DNA from: Candidatus Gastranaerophilales bacterium
GTDB lineage: Bacteria; Cyanobacteriota; Vampirovibrionia; Gastranaerophilales; Gastranaerophilaceae
Length of the DNA stretch: 54,656 bases
Assembly (NCBI GenBank): GCA_944323095.1
Contig: CALURE010000001.1
Span: forward strand, 1 to 54,656
Direction: 5' to 3'
Part shown: positions 9,615 through 16,430 of the stretch, piece by piece
Position numbering within the stretch: the first letter of the stretch is position 1
How the letters are laid out: each line of letters begins with the position of its first letter
The notes under the pieces: model-generated
The model's input: only the letters and a program-made list of their open reading frames with translations
What the model was told of the DNA's origin: nothing
The model's database searches: none
Translations under genes and position numbers: made by a program

Positions 9615-10265
9615 TTAATAATTCATTTTCCAGTTGGAACCCATTAGTTTATTTAAACAGCCAATACCTTTTGTACTATTAGTACATGTATCTCCGCTTT
9701 CGCCACCGGTTGAATAGCCGTATTCATTAGTTGAACTGCCGCTGCTTCCGTTGTCACCGACTATTTGTCCCTGAGAAGTTATGTAATATGCAAATAAATC
9801 TCTGCCTGAAATATTCGGTTTATCCTGACCGTTTGTATCAACGTAAACATGCAACTGATTATTGCTTGCTTTCACACATAATCCAACTCCGTTTGCAAGC
9901 AAAAATTGATTGCCGTCGCAAGCAAAAGTTGCAGATGTACCTGATATAGATTTATATTTTGATGCAAACGCATTGTATTCTGCTGCGACTTTGAAATGTG
10001 ATTTAATAAAGTTAGTAAGACTGCCGGACGAACCATCCGGTTGTTTGCCCGTAAAAACACTTGTTTGTGAAAATTTAGTTTTTCCTTCTTCTGTTATAAG
10101 CATGTCAACAGCATTTGTCATTTCATTGACAGCTTTTCTTATCTGTATTGCCTGAGCTTCTTTCTGGTAGTTATTAACAAGGTTTGGTACAGTTAAAGCT
10201 GCCACAATGCCTATGATACTCATTGTTATTAATACTTCAGATAATGTAAATGCTTGTTTTTTCAT
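9615..10265 (-). CDS. Type IV prepilin-like protein (N-terminal methylation motif), alanine at -1
   Basis: A short basic leader MKKQA is followed by FTLSEVLITMSIIGIVAALT, a class III prepilin signal with the conserved Glu at +5 and a hydrophobic alpha-1 helix. The residue before the predicted cleavage is Ala, not the usual Gly. The 216-residue protein then has a globular part rich in Ser/Gly/Asn, a YVDTNGQDKPN block and a C-terminus GIGCLNKLMGSNWKMNY. The next upstream gene shares the D-NG-KPN block and the cysteine/Trp/Tyr ending, so the two are paralogues in one operon (16 bp apart). Likely a minor pilin or pseudopilin exported to the membrane, cell surface or periplasm. No pilus assembly genes are nearby. 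Confidence 0.8.
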   Translation of the reverse strand: MKKQAFTLSEVLITMSIIGIVAALTVPNLVNNYQKEAQAIQIRKAVNEMTNAVDMLITEEGKTKFSQTSVFTGKQPDGSSGSLTNFIKSHFKVAAEYNAFASKYKSISGTSATFACDGNQFLLANGVGLCVKASNNQLHVYVDTNGQDKPNISGRDLFAYYITSQGQIVGDNGSSGSSTNEYGYSTGGESGDTCTNSTKGIGCLNKLMGSNWKMNY

Positions 10266-10281
10266 TATTTATCCCTTTCAC

Positions 10282-10917
10282 TTAATAATAATCTATCCGC
10301 CAGTTATTATTAAGAACATTGTTGAGGCAGCCTGCTCCAAATGTCTCGTCTTTGCAGTCATCCTCATCGCCTTCATCATATATTTCAAATTTTTTATTTA
10401 CCCTGAATTCAAACATATCTTTCCCGCCGGTATTAGGTTTTTGTTCCCCGTTTATGTCAAGATAAATATGTACATCTGTGTCTGATGCGGAAACAGCAGG
10501 TATAACACAAATAGCAGAACCGCTTTTTAATAATACATTATAGCCGTCACTGCAGGAAAAAGAATCAGTATCTCCGTTTATAGATTGATACTGTCTTGCA
10601 AAACACGGGCTTGATGTTGTACCGCAATCGCGGGCTATTTTATAGTAATCTTTTAAAAATTGTCCTGCACTGCCGGTTATTGTTTTCCCGTCTTTGCATA
10701 AGCGGGAGCCGTATAAGTCTCTATTGTATTTTTCAGTACTTAAAACTACTAAATTCTGGCTTAATTCATTGTAGTTTTTTTCAAGAGATGTCAGCCAGGC
10801 TGTTTTTTGATGGTTTGCTACTACAGCAGGAATTGTCATCGCTGCAACTATTCCCAGTATTCCGATGACTATTAACACTTCACTAAGTGTGAATCCTAAA
10901 CTTTTTTTAAATTTCAT
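10282..10917 (-). CDS. Type IV prepilin-like protein
   Basis: This 211-residue protein begins MKFKKSLG then FTLSEVLIVIGILGIVAAMT, a canonical prepilin peptidase site (Gly at -1, Phe at +1, Glu at +5) followed by the pilin alpha-1 helix. The globular domain has several cysteines (CSDGYNVLL, CVIPAVS), a YLDINGEQKPNTGGKDMFEF block and the C-terminus GAGCLNNVLNNNWRIDYY. The block and the GC-N...W...Y ending are shared with the downstream gene, indicating tandem duplication. The cysteines could form disulfides in an exported domain. Probably a minor pilin/pseudopilin; whether it builds a pilus or a secretion apparatus cannot be told here. Confidence 0.82.
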   Translation of the reverse strand: MKFKKSLGFTLSEVLIVIGILGIVAAMTIPAVVANHQKTAWLTSLEKNYNELSQNLVVLSTEKYNRDLYGSRLCKDGKTITGSAGQFLKDYYKIARDCGTTSSPCFARQYQSINGDTDSFSCSDGYNVLLKSGSAICVIPAVSASDTDVHIYLDINGEQKPNTGGKDMFEFRVNKKFEIYDEGDEDDCKDETFGAGCLNNVLNNNWRIDYY

Positions 10918-10989
10918 TAAAAATACTTCCCTAATAACTCTTTTTATATTATAACTTTTTCCCGTATAAATGTCAATTGCCGGAAGGAA

Positions 10990-11220
10990 TTAAACTTCAA
11001 TAAATAACCGCTGTCCTACTATATTTTGTTTTCCGTTGTAATAGCCTGCAAAGTAGCCTCCCCGTACAGGTCTATTTTTTGCATATGAATTCAAATTGTT
11101 GCCGTTGTAATTTACAAACGGATTGTTGTTGTACGGATTTGAATTGGTTCTTACCGGAACTACAGCTCCTGTTGTCTGAGGAACAAACATTTGTGACAAT
11201 AAATTTACAATACCTGCCAT
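10990..11220 (-). CDS. Small hypothetical protein, Asn/Tyr/Gly-rich
   Basis: A 76-residue frame starting with ATG, preceded by an AAAGG about 11 bp upstream. The N-terminus MAGIVNLLSQMFVP could form a short amphipathic helix. The rest is low-complexity, rich in Asn, Tyr and Gly (PYNNNPFVNYNGNN, GGYFAGYYNGKQN). I do not recognise a family. It lies 73 bp upstream of the prepilin gene and divergent from the PurD-like gene. The composition suggests a flexible, possibly surface-associated peptide. It could be a spurious frame, but the ribosome site and non-random composition favour a real gene. Confidence 0.55.
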   Translation of the reverse strand: MAGIVNLLSQMFVPQTTGAVVPVRTNSNPYNNNPFVNYNGNNLNSYAKNRPVRGGYFAGYYNGKQNIVGQRLFIEV

Positions 11221-11350
11221 TTTTATATAACCTTTCTACTGTATATGCAATTTAATTAAAAAATTACTTTTGTCATTATTATAACACATTTTGAAAAATT
11301 TTTGTAAAATATCTTAACAAAATCATATATTTTATGTATTAATTTTGTAA

Positions 11351-11356
11351 TATAAT
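11351..11356 (+). promoter_or_regulatory. -10 box just upstream of the PurD-like gene
   Basis: A perfect TATAAT ends 6 bp before the ATG at 11363, with no Shine-Dalgarno between. Transcription would start at or next to the A of the ATG. No good -35 lies 17 bp upstream, so this is weaker evidence than the other leaderless promoters in the window. Confidence 0.5.
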
Positions 11357-11362
11357 ATTTCT

Positions 11363-12610
11363 ATGGAAGATAAAAAGAAAAAAGTTTTAATTGTGGGTGC
11401 TTCTGCTAAGGAATTTGCGCTTGCAAAAAAATTTAAAGAATATAGCTGTGACATATTTGTAGCCCCTGGCAACTCTGCGATTGAAGAAATTGCAGAATGT
11501 GTTGATATAAGGGAGGATAATGTTCAGGAGCTTATGGAGTTTGTTCTTGAAAATGCTATAGACTTTACGATTGTGTCTTCTGAAAAAGCTGTTAAACAAG
11601 ATATTGCCGAACTTTTTCAGGCCAACGGGCTTTTAATATTTGCGCCTTCTGCTGTAAGTGCAAACATTGCAATAAGCAGATCTTTCGGAAAGAAATTTTT
11701 ATATAGATTAAAGATTCCTGCTCCGCGTTTTGCAATATTTGATAAACTTCCGTCCGCTGTTGATTATCTTAAAACGGCTTCCATGCCGCAGGTTATACGT
11801 ACTGATGAAGCTTATGAGGGCAAGGATCGTCTTGTCTGTACTACATTTTCAACTGCAAAAACGTTTGTTGAAGATTTGTTTGCAAAAGGTGAAAATAAAA
11901 TTGTATTAGAAGATTATGTTTACGGGCATGAATTTACATTTTATGTTATAACAGACGGTTACAGTGCTTTGCCGCTTACTTCCGTAGCGAACTATAAATT
12001 TTCGGAAAACGGTAACGGCGGCATTTTGACAAGCGGCACCGGCGCTTATACTCCTGATTATAAAATTTCATCCGATATGGTTTCTTATATAATGCAGAAT
12101 ATTGTTTCACGTGTTTTAGATGAATTGCAAAAGAAAGAATCGCCGTATTCTGGAATTCTCGGTATTGACTGTGTGCTGGCAGAAGACGGCAGATTATGCA
12201 CTCTGGCTTTTAAGTCTTTTCTGTCTGATCATGACGCTCAGGCAGTATTGAATATTATAGACGAAGATTTGTTGCTATTGTTTGAAGCCTGTGCTGTAGG
12301 TTCGTTTGCAGATGATTATGATTCAATTAAAATTTTGGATAATGCGTCTGTTTCCTGCGTTGTTTCATCACGTTTGGCAGGAAAAGTTATAGAAGGATTA
12401 GATTTGGTTGAATCAGATATTACAAATTTTGGTATAAAAAGAAATCAATATTTGGAATACGAGACTATAGAAGGCAGAAATTTTGTACTGACAAAGACAG
12501 CTAAAACTTTATCAAGAGCAAGAACTCACTTATATGAAGATATTGATTTAATAAAATTTGAAGGCAAGAAATACCGTACTGATATCTGCGGGCAGGTTGA
12601 AATTTTTTAA
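11363..12610 (+). CDS. Divergent PurD-like ATP-grasp protein (phosphoribosylamine-glycine ligase homologue)
   Basis: The 415-residue protein follows the GAR synthetase (PurD) layout from end to end: KVLIVGASAKEFALAKK at the N-terminus, VAPGNSAIEE, a D-I/TIV-S-E block, IFAPSAVSAN, an ATP-grasp core with VLEDYVYGHEFTFY, and LTSGTGAYTPD in place of the usual GGMGAYSP. PurD ligates glycine to phosphoribosylamine in purine synthesis. The metal-binding segment that is normally EFNxRFGDPE is here AFKSFLSDHDAQ (about residues 282-293), so the Glu and Asn ligands are replaced by Ala and Lys. Either the enzyme uses altered ligands or it has lost ligase activity. It probably starts a short operon with dnaJ and queE. 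No SD is present. Confidence 0.7.
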   Translation: MEDKKKKVLIVGASAKEFALAKKFKEYSCDIFVAPGNSAIEEIAECVDIREDNVQELMEFVLENAIDFTIVSSEKAVKQDIAELFQANGLLIFAPSAVSANIAISRSFGKKFLYRLKIPAPRFAIFDKLPSAVDYLKTASMPQVIRTDEAYEGKDRLVCTTFSTAKTFVEDLFAKGENKIVLEDYVYGHEFTFYVITDGYSALPLTSVANYKFSENGNGGILTSGTGAYTPDYKISSDMVSYIMQNIVSRVLDELQKKESPYSGILGIDCVLAEDGRLCTLAFKSFLSDHDAQAVLNIIDEDLLLLFEACAVGSFADDYDSIKILDNASVSCVVSSRLAGKVIEGLDLVESDITNFGIKRNQYLEYETIEGRNFVLTKTAKTLSRARTHLYEDIDLIKFEGKKYRTDICGQVEIF

Positions 12611-12631
12611 AACTTCATTATATATGATTAT

Positions 12632-13645
12632 ATGAAGAATTATTATAATATATTAGGAGTTACCCCTGACAGTTCGCTTGAAGATATAAAAATTGCTTTC
12701 AGACGTCTTGCACGTAAATATCACCCTGATGTCAATAAGGATGGGACTAAACGCTTTATTGATATTTCCGAGGCTTATGAAACTCTTTCTGATGCTAAAA
12801 AAAGGCTCCAATATGATACAATAAACGGATTTTTCAAATCTTCTTCCCGTGAAAAGTCTGAAAAAAAGCGTACTTCGTCAAAGCAAGCCCAAAATGAATA
12901 TAAAAAAAGAGCCGGCTCAAAAAATTTTACAGAGCCTGAATTTTCAAAAAAAGAATTTTCAAAAAAGATAAATGATATGTTTGAAGAATTCACAAAATCA
13001 AAAAAAGAAGAAAATTCTGCTAGAAAAGGTGATGATATTTATGAAGAAATATCTATTACAATGAGAGAAGCTGTAAATGGTGCCGTGCGTCTTATAAATA
13101 TTATGCATTCAGGCGAATGCCCGAATTGCAAAGGGCGAAAATTTATAAATGGCTCGGTATGCCGTGTTTGTAAAGGTTCCGGTGAAAAAATTGAGCACAA
13201 AAAAATTTCAGTTAAAATTCCCAAAAATATAAAAAATGGAGCAAAGCTGCGTCTTGCAGGTGAAGGCGGATGTGGTATAAACGGCGGCAAAAACGGTGAT
13301 TTGTATATTAAGATTAAAATTCAACCGAATAACATGATAAAATTTGACGGTAATGATATTATTTATAGTGTTCCGGTTTCTCCTTTTGAGGCCGTGTTAG
13401 GTGGTAGTATTTCTATTCCTGTTTTTGAAGGTAATGTAAATTTAAAGCTACCGCCCATGACGCATTCAGGTCAAAAATTCCGTCTTGCAGGTCAGGGACT
13501 TTCTCAGAATAACAAATCAGGTGATATGATAGTTATTGTGCATATTGAAATTCCGTGTTCTTTGTCGGATGATGAAATTAAGCTGTATGAAAAGCTTAAA
13601 AAATTATCGTTAAATAGTATAAGAGAAAATTTGTTAAATGAATAA
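12632..13645 (+). CDS. DnaJ-family co-chaperone with a half-size zinc finger
   Basis: The 337-residue protein has an N-terminal J domain with HPD at residues 31-33, which stimulates DnaK ATPase. A charged linker rich in Lys/Ser/Phe follows (about 65-130). The substrate-binding part has only two CxxC pairs (C163/C166, C177/C180), enough for a single zinc, where classical DnaJ has four pairs. Two C-terminal beta domains follow (KLRLAGEGG, KFRLAGQGLS). It is intermediate between type I DnaJ and zinc-less CbpA. The gene begins 21 bp after the PurD-like gene without an obvious SD and overlaps queE by 8 bp. No dnaK or grpE is in the window. Confidence 0.85.
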   Translation: MKNYYNILGVTPDSSLEDIKIAFRRLARKYHPDVNKDGTKRFIDISEAYETLSDAKKRLQYDTINGFFKSSSREKSEKKRTSSKQAQNEYKKRAGSKNFTEPEFSKKEFSKKINDMFEEFTKSKKEENSARKGDDIYEEISITMREAVNGAVRLINIMHSGECPNCKGRKFINGSVCRVCKGSGEKIEHKKISVKIPKNIKNGAKLRLAGEGGCGINGGKNGDLYIKIKIQPNNMIKFDGNDIIYSVPVSPFEAVLGGSISIPVFEGNVNLKLPPMTHSGQKFRLAGQGLSQNNKSGDMIVIVHIEIPCSLSDDEIKLYEKLKKLSLNSIRENLLNE

Positions 13646-14306
13646 AGTTAAAATTAAAGAGATATTTGAATCAGTACAGGGTGAAGGACCTTATCTCGGG
13701 TGTAAGCAGTTATTTGTCCGTTTTTGTAATTGTAATCTGAAATGTAATTACTGCGATACGGAATTTTCATCAGATTCTGATTATAGAGAGTTTTGTCCTG
13801 ACCAACTTGCATATGAAGTAAATAAGTTTAGTAAAATTCATTCAATTTCATTAACCGGCGGAGAACCTTTGCTTGCGACAGATTTTCTTAAAGATTTTTT
13901 ACCGCTTGTAAACAAGCCGGTTTATCTGGAGACAAATGCTACTCTTGCTGAAAAACTTCTTGAAATAAAACAGTTTGTAAATATTATCTCTGCTGATATA
14001 AAACTTGAAAGCGCTGCTGGTATAAAAGATGCGTTAAAATTTCATGAGAAATTTTTTGCAAATTGTGCAGGTGTTGAAACTTTTGCAAAAGTAGTTTTTA
14101 ATGAAAAAATCCGCGAAAATGAGATAACAGCTTCTTGTGAACTGGGTAAAAAATATAATATACCGGTAATTTTGCAGCCTGAAATGATTGAGGATAAAAT
14201 GTCTGTTTCTTCGCAATTTTGCGCAAATGTTCTTGATAAATTCTTGAATAATTATGATAATGTCAGACTAATACCACAGGTGCATAAATTTTTAAATCTT
14301 AGATGA
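13638..14306 (+). CDS. queE: 7-carboxy-7-deazaguanine synthase (radical SAM)
   Basis: QueE converts 6-carboxy-tetrahydropterin to 7-carboxy-7-deazaguanine in queuosine synthesis, using a 4Fe-4S cluster and SAM. The 222-residue protein has the N-terminal FESVQGEGPYLG substrate segment and the cluster motif CNLKCNYC (CX3CX2C), followed by DTEF. The SAM-binding GGEPLL lies near residue 75. Length and order match the family. It overlaps the dnaJ-like gene by 8 bp, so it is translationally coupled. No other queuosine gene is visible nearby. Confidence 0.92.
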   Translation: MNKVKIKEIFESVQGEGPYLGCKQLFVRFCNCNLKCNYCDTEFSSDSDYREFCPDQLAYEVNKFSKIHSISLTGGEPLLATDFLKDFLPLVNKPVYLETNATLAEKLLEIKQFVNIISADIKLESAAGIKDALKFHEKFFANCAGVETFAKVVFNEKIRENEITASCELGKKYNIPVILQPEMIEDKMSVSSQFCANVLDKFLNNYDNVRLIPQVHKFLNLR

Positions 14307-14342
14307 CAAACTTTTGACCGGCGGGTAAAACATAAATTGGAC

Positions 14343-14510
14343 CTTATATCGCAGTTTACACCGAAAATAACTGCAATCGTCACCCCTGAAATAAATTCAG
14401 GGCAGGCTCTGAACTTGTTTCAGGGGCTAATTACTATAAGATTCCGAAACAAGTTCGGAATGACATTATGACTGTTTTTTGAGGATATTTGGTGTAAACT
14501 GCGATATAAG
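14343..14510. mobile_element. MITE-like element with perfect 20-bp terminal inverted repeats (copy 1)
   Basis: This 168-bp segment fills most of the queE-def gap. Bases 14343-14362 (CTTATATCGCAGTTTACACC) and 14491-14510 are exact reverse complements. Between them are smaller hairpins: CCCTGAAATAAATTCAGGG, a CTCTGAACTTGTTTCAGGGG segment and ATTCCGAAACAAGTTCGGAAT. It has no coding capacity. Related copies lie at 29553-29703 and 37971-38134. A target-site duplication is not obvious. It is best read as a non-autonomous transposable element or a structured intergenic repeat; the transposase is not in this window. Confidence 0.8.
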
Positions 14511-14526
14511 TCTTACATAAATTTTC

Positions 14527-14555
14527 TTGTTTTTTGTAACTTATTGATATATAAT
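14527..14555 (+). promoter_or_regulatory. Promoter of def-fmt-aroH
   Basis: TTGTTT (14527-14532), a 17-bp spacer and TATAAT (14550-14555) match the sigma70 consensus. Transcription should start near 14562, leaving a 15-nt leader with a GAGGG ribosome site before def. Confidence 0.65.
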
Positions 14556-14576
14556 ATTTTGTAAAGCGAGGGAATT

Positions 14577-15146
14577 ATGTCTGTAAAAAAAGTTTTGCAA
14601 TATGGTGAAAAATCTTTAAGGGAGCCGTCAAAAGAAGTTCATAAAGTCTCAAAAAAAATCCATGAGCTTGTTCAGGATCTTTTAGATACAATGTACGCTA
14701 AAAACGGTGTAGGAATGGCTGCACCGCAGATAGGTGTTAATTACAGGGTTTTTGTTGTAGATGTTTCAACAAATAACGAACCTCTAAACCCTCTCGTATT
14801 TATAAATCCAAAAATTATAAAAAAATCAGGCGCTATTATTGCTCAGGAAGGTTGTATTAGTTTCCCTGAGGCTTATACTGACGTTAAAAGATATAAAAAT
14901 GTTATGGTAAAAGCGCTTGATATTAACGGGAAATCTTTTGTTATGGAAGCAAAAGACGGTTGTTTACTCGCCAGAGCAATTCAGCATGAATACGATCATC
15001 TTGACGGTATTTTGTTTATTGACCATTGTGTAAACAGATTTGAAACAGATAATATTCTCTCAAAGCATAATTTGCCGCCTGTAGAAGCTGACAGGCTTAT
15101 AGAGGATCCTGTTCTTGATAAGGAATTAGAAAGTAAAAATGATTAA
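14577..15146 (+). CDS. def: Peptide deformylase
   Basis: Removes the formyl group from N-terminal methionine of new proteins. The 189-residue protein has all three deformylase motifs: GVGMAAPQIG (44-53), EGCISFP (91-97, with the metal-binding Cys; Ile replaces the common Leu) and QHEYDHLDG (136-144, HExxH). It has a short acidic C-terminal extension past the usual end. GAGGG lies 4-8 bp before the ATG. It overlaps fmt by 8 bp, the classic def-fmt pairing that couples formylation and deformylation of Met. Confidence 0.97.
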   Translation: MSVKKVLQYGEKSLREPSKEVHKVSKKIHELVQDLLDTMYAKNGVGMAAPQIGVNYRVFVVDVSTNNEPLNPLVFINPKIIKKSGAIIAQEGCISFPEAYTDVKRYKNVMVKALDINGKSFVMEAKDGCLLARAIQHEYDHLDGILFIDHCVNRFETDNILSKHNLPPVEADRLIEDPVLDKELESKND

Positions 15147-16059
15147 TATTGTTTTTTTTGCAACTCCGTATATAGCTTTAAAATCGCTTGAATATTTGTA
15201 TAATTCCTCAGAGATAAATGTTCTTGCTGTTGTTACCCAGCCTGACAAACCTGCTGGCAGAGGACATAAAATTTCAATGTCACCGGTAAAGAAGTTTGCT
15301 CTTGAAAAGAATTTGCCTGTTTTTCAGCCGAAATCAATAAGAAAAGAACCTGATATAATTAATGAATTGAAAAAATTAAATCCTGACTTTTTTGTAACCT
15401 TTGCCTTCGGACAGATTTTGTCTCAGGAAGTTTTGGATATTCCAAAGTATGCGACAATTAATTTGCATGCCTCTTTACTTCCAAAGTACAGAGGCGCTAA
15501 CCCTATTCAAAGAGCAATTATAAACGGTGATAAAGAAACAGGCATTTGTACCATGATTACGGAACTGGGGCTTGACTGCGGTGATGTGTGTTTAAAAGAT
15601 ATGATAAGTATTCCGGATGATATGACATGTGAGGATCTGGCTCAAATAATAAGTGATAAATCTCCGCTGCTTATAGAAAATACTCTAAAAGGTCTTGTGA
15701 ATAATTCAATTACACCTTGTAGGCAATCAGAAGAAGGTATTTGTTTCGCCAATAAATTGACAAAAGAAGAAACACTTATAGACTGGGCTAAACCTGCAGT
15801 TAAAATTCATAATCTTGTGAGAGGTATTTATAAGTCACCTTCTGCATATTTTGTATTCAAAGGAAAAATTGTTAAAGTGCTTGAGACTAAAGTTATAGAA
15901 AAAGCTTTAAAATGCGGAGAATTAGTGAATTCAAAAGACGGTGTGATTGTTGGCTGCGGCTCAAATTCTCTTATCCTTTTAAAGGTCAAACCGGAAGGAA
16001 AGGCTGAAATGCCGGCAAAAGACTGGGCAAACGGACAGCATTTGCCTGTCGAAGTTTAA
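15139..16059 (+). CDS. fmt: Methionyl-tRNA formyltransferase
   Basis: Formylates Met-tRNAfMet using 10-formyl-tetrahydrofolate. The 306-residue protein has the formyltransferase fold: an N-terminal VFFATPYIALKSLEYL, the QPDKPAGRGHK loop that contacts the initiator tRNA acceptor stem, and the active-site block NLHASLLPKYRGANPIQ with its essential Asn and His. LGLDCGDV holds the third catalytic residue, Asp. The C-terminal OB-like tRNA-binding domain is present. It is co-transcribed with def (8-bp overlap) and followed 23 bp later by aroH. Confidence 0.97.
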   Translation: MINIVFFATPYIALKSLEYLYNSSEINVLAVVTQPDKPAGRGHKISMSPVKKFALEKNLPVFQPKSIRKEPDIINELKKLNPDFFVTFAFGQILSQEVLDIPKYATINLHASLLPKYRGANPIQRAIINGDKETGICTMITELGLDCGDVCLKDMISIPDDMTCEDLAQIISDKSPLLIENTLKGLVNNSITPCRQSEEGICFANKLTKEETLIDWAKPAVKIHNLVRGIYKSPSAYFVFKGKIVKVLETKVIEKALKCGELVNSKDGVIVGCGSNSLILLKVKPEGKAEMPAKDWANGQHLPVEV

Positions 16060-16082
16060 AAGTTCAAATTGGGAGATAAGTT

Positions 16083-16430
16083 ATGTTTACTAAAGGTATC
16101 AGAGGGGCAATTACTGTCAATGAAAATACTGAAGAGTCTATTAAGGAAGCTACTATAGAACTTTTAAACGAATTAGTTGAGCGTAACGGAATTGAATTGT
16201 CTGCAATTTCGCATGTCATATTTACTTTGACAAATGATTTAAATGCTGCATTCCCTGCAAAATTTGCAAGAATTGATATGGGTTTGTGCGAAACAGCAAT
16301 GATGTGTTTTCATGAACTGGATGTCCCGGGGGCTCTGCCTATGTGCCTGCGTGTTCTGATTGTTGTAAATTGTGGAGAAGATTTTATTCCGCAATTTGTT
16401 TATTTAAAAGGCGCATCAACTCTAAGATAA
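16083..16430 (+). CDS. aroH: Chorismate mutase, AroH class
   Basis: Converts chorismate to prephenate for Phe and Tyr synthesis. The 115-residue protein matches the small trimeric AroH class rather than the helical AroQ class: RGAITV at the N-terminus (first active-site Arg), an FTLTNDLNAAFPA block, CLRVL with the second active-site Arg, and VYLKGASTLR at the end, which carries the Tyr and Arg seen in Bacillus AroH. GGAG lies 7 bp upstream of the ATG. It follows fmt by 23 bp and is probably in that operon. Its last 9 bp overlap the convergent HerA-like gene. Confidence 0.92.
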   Translation: MFTKGIRGAITVNENTEESIKEATIELLNELVERNGIELSAISHVIFTLTNDLNAAFPAKFARIDMGLCETAMMCFHELDVPGALPMCLRVLIVVNCGEDFIPQFVYLKGASTLR

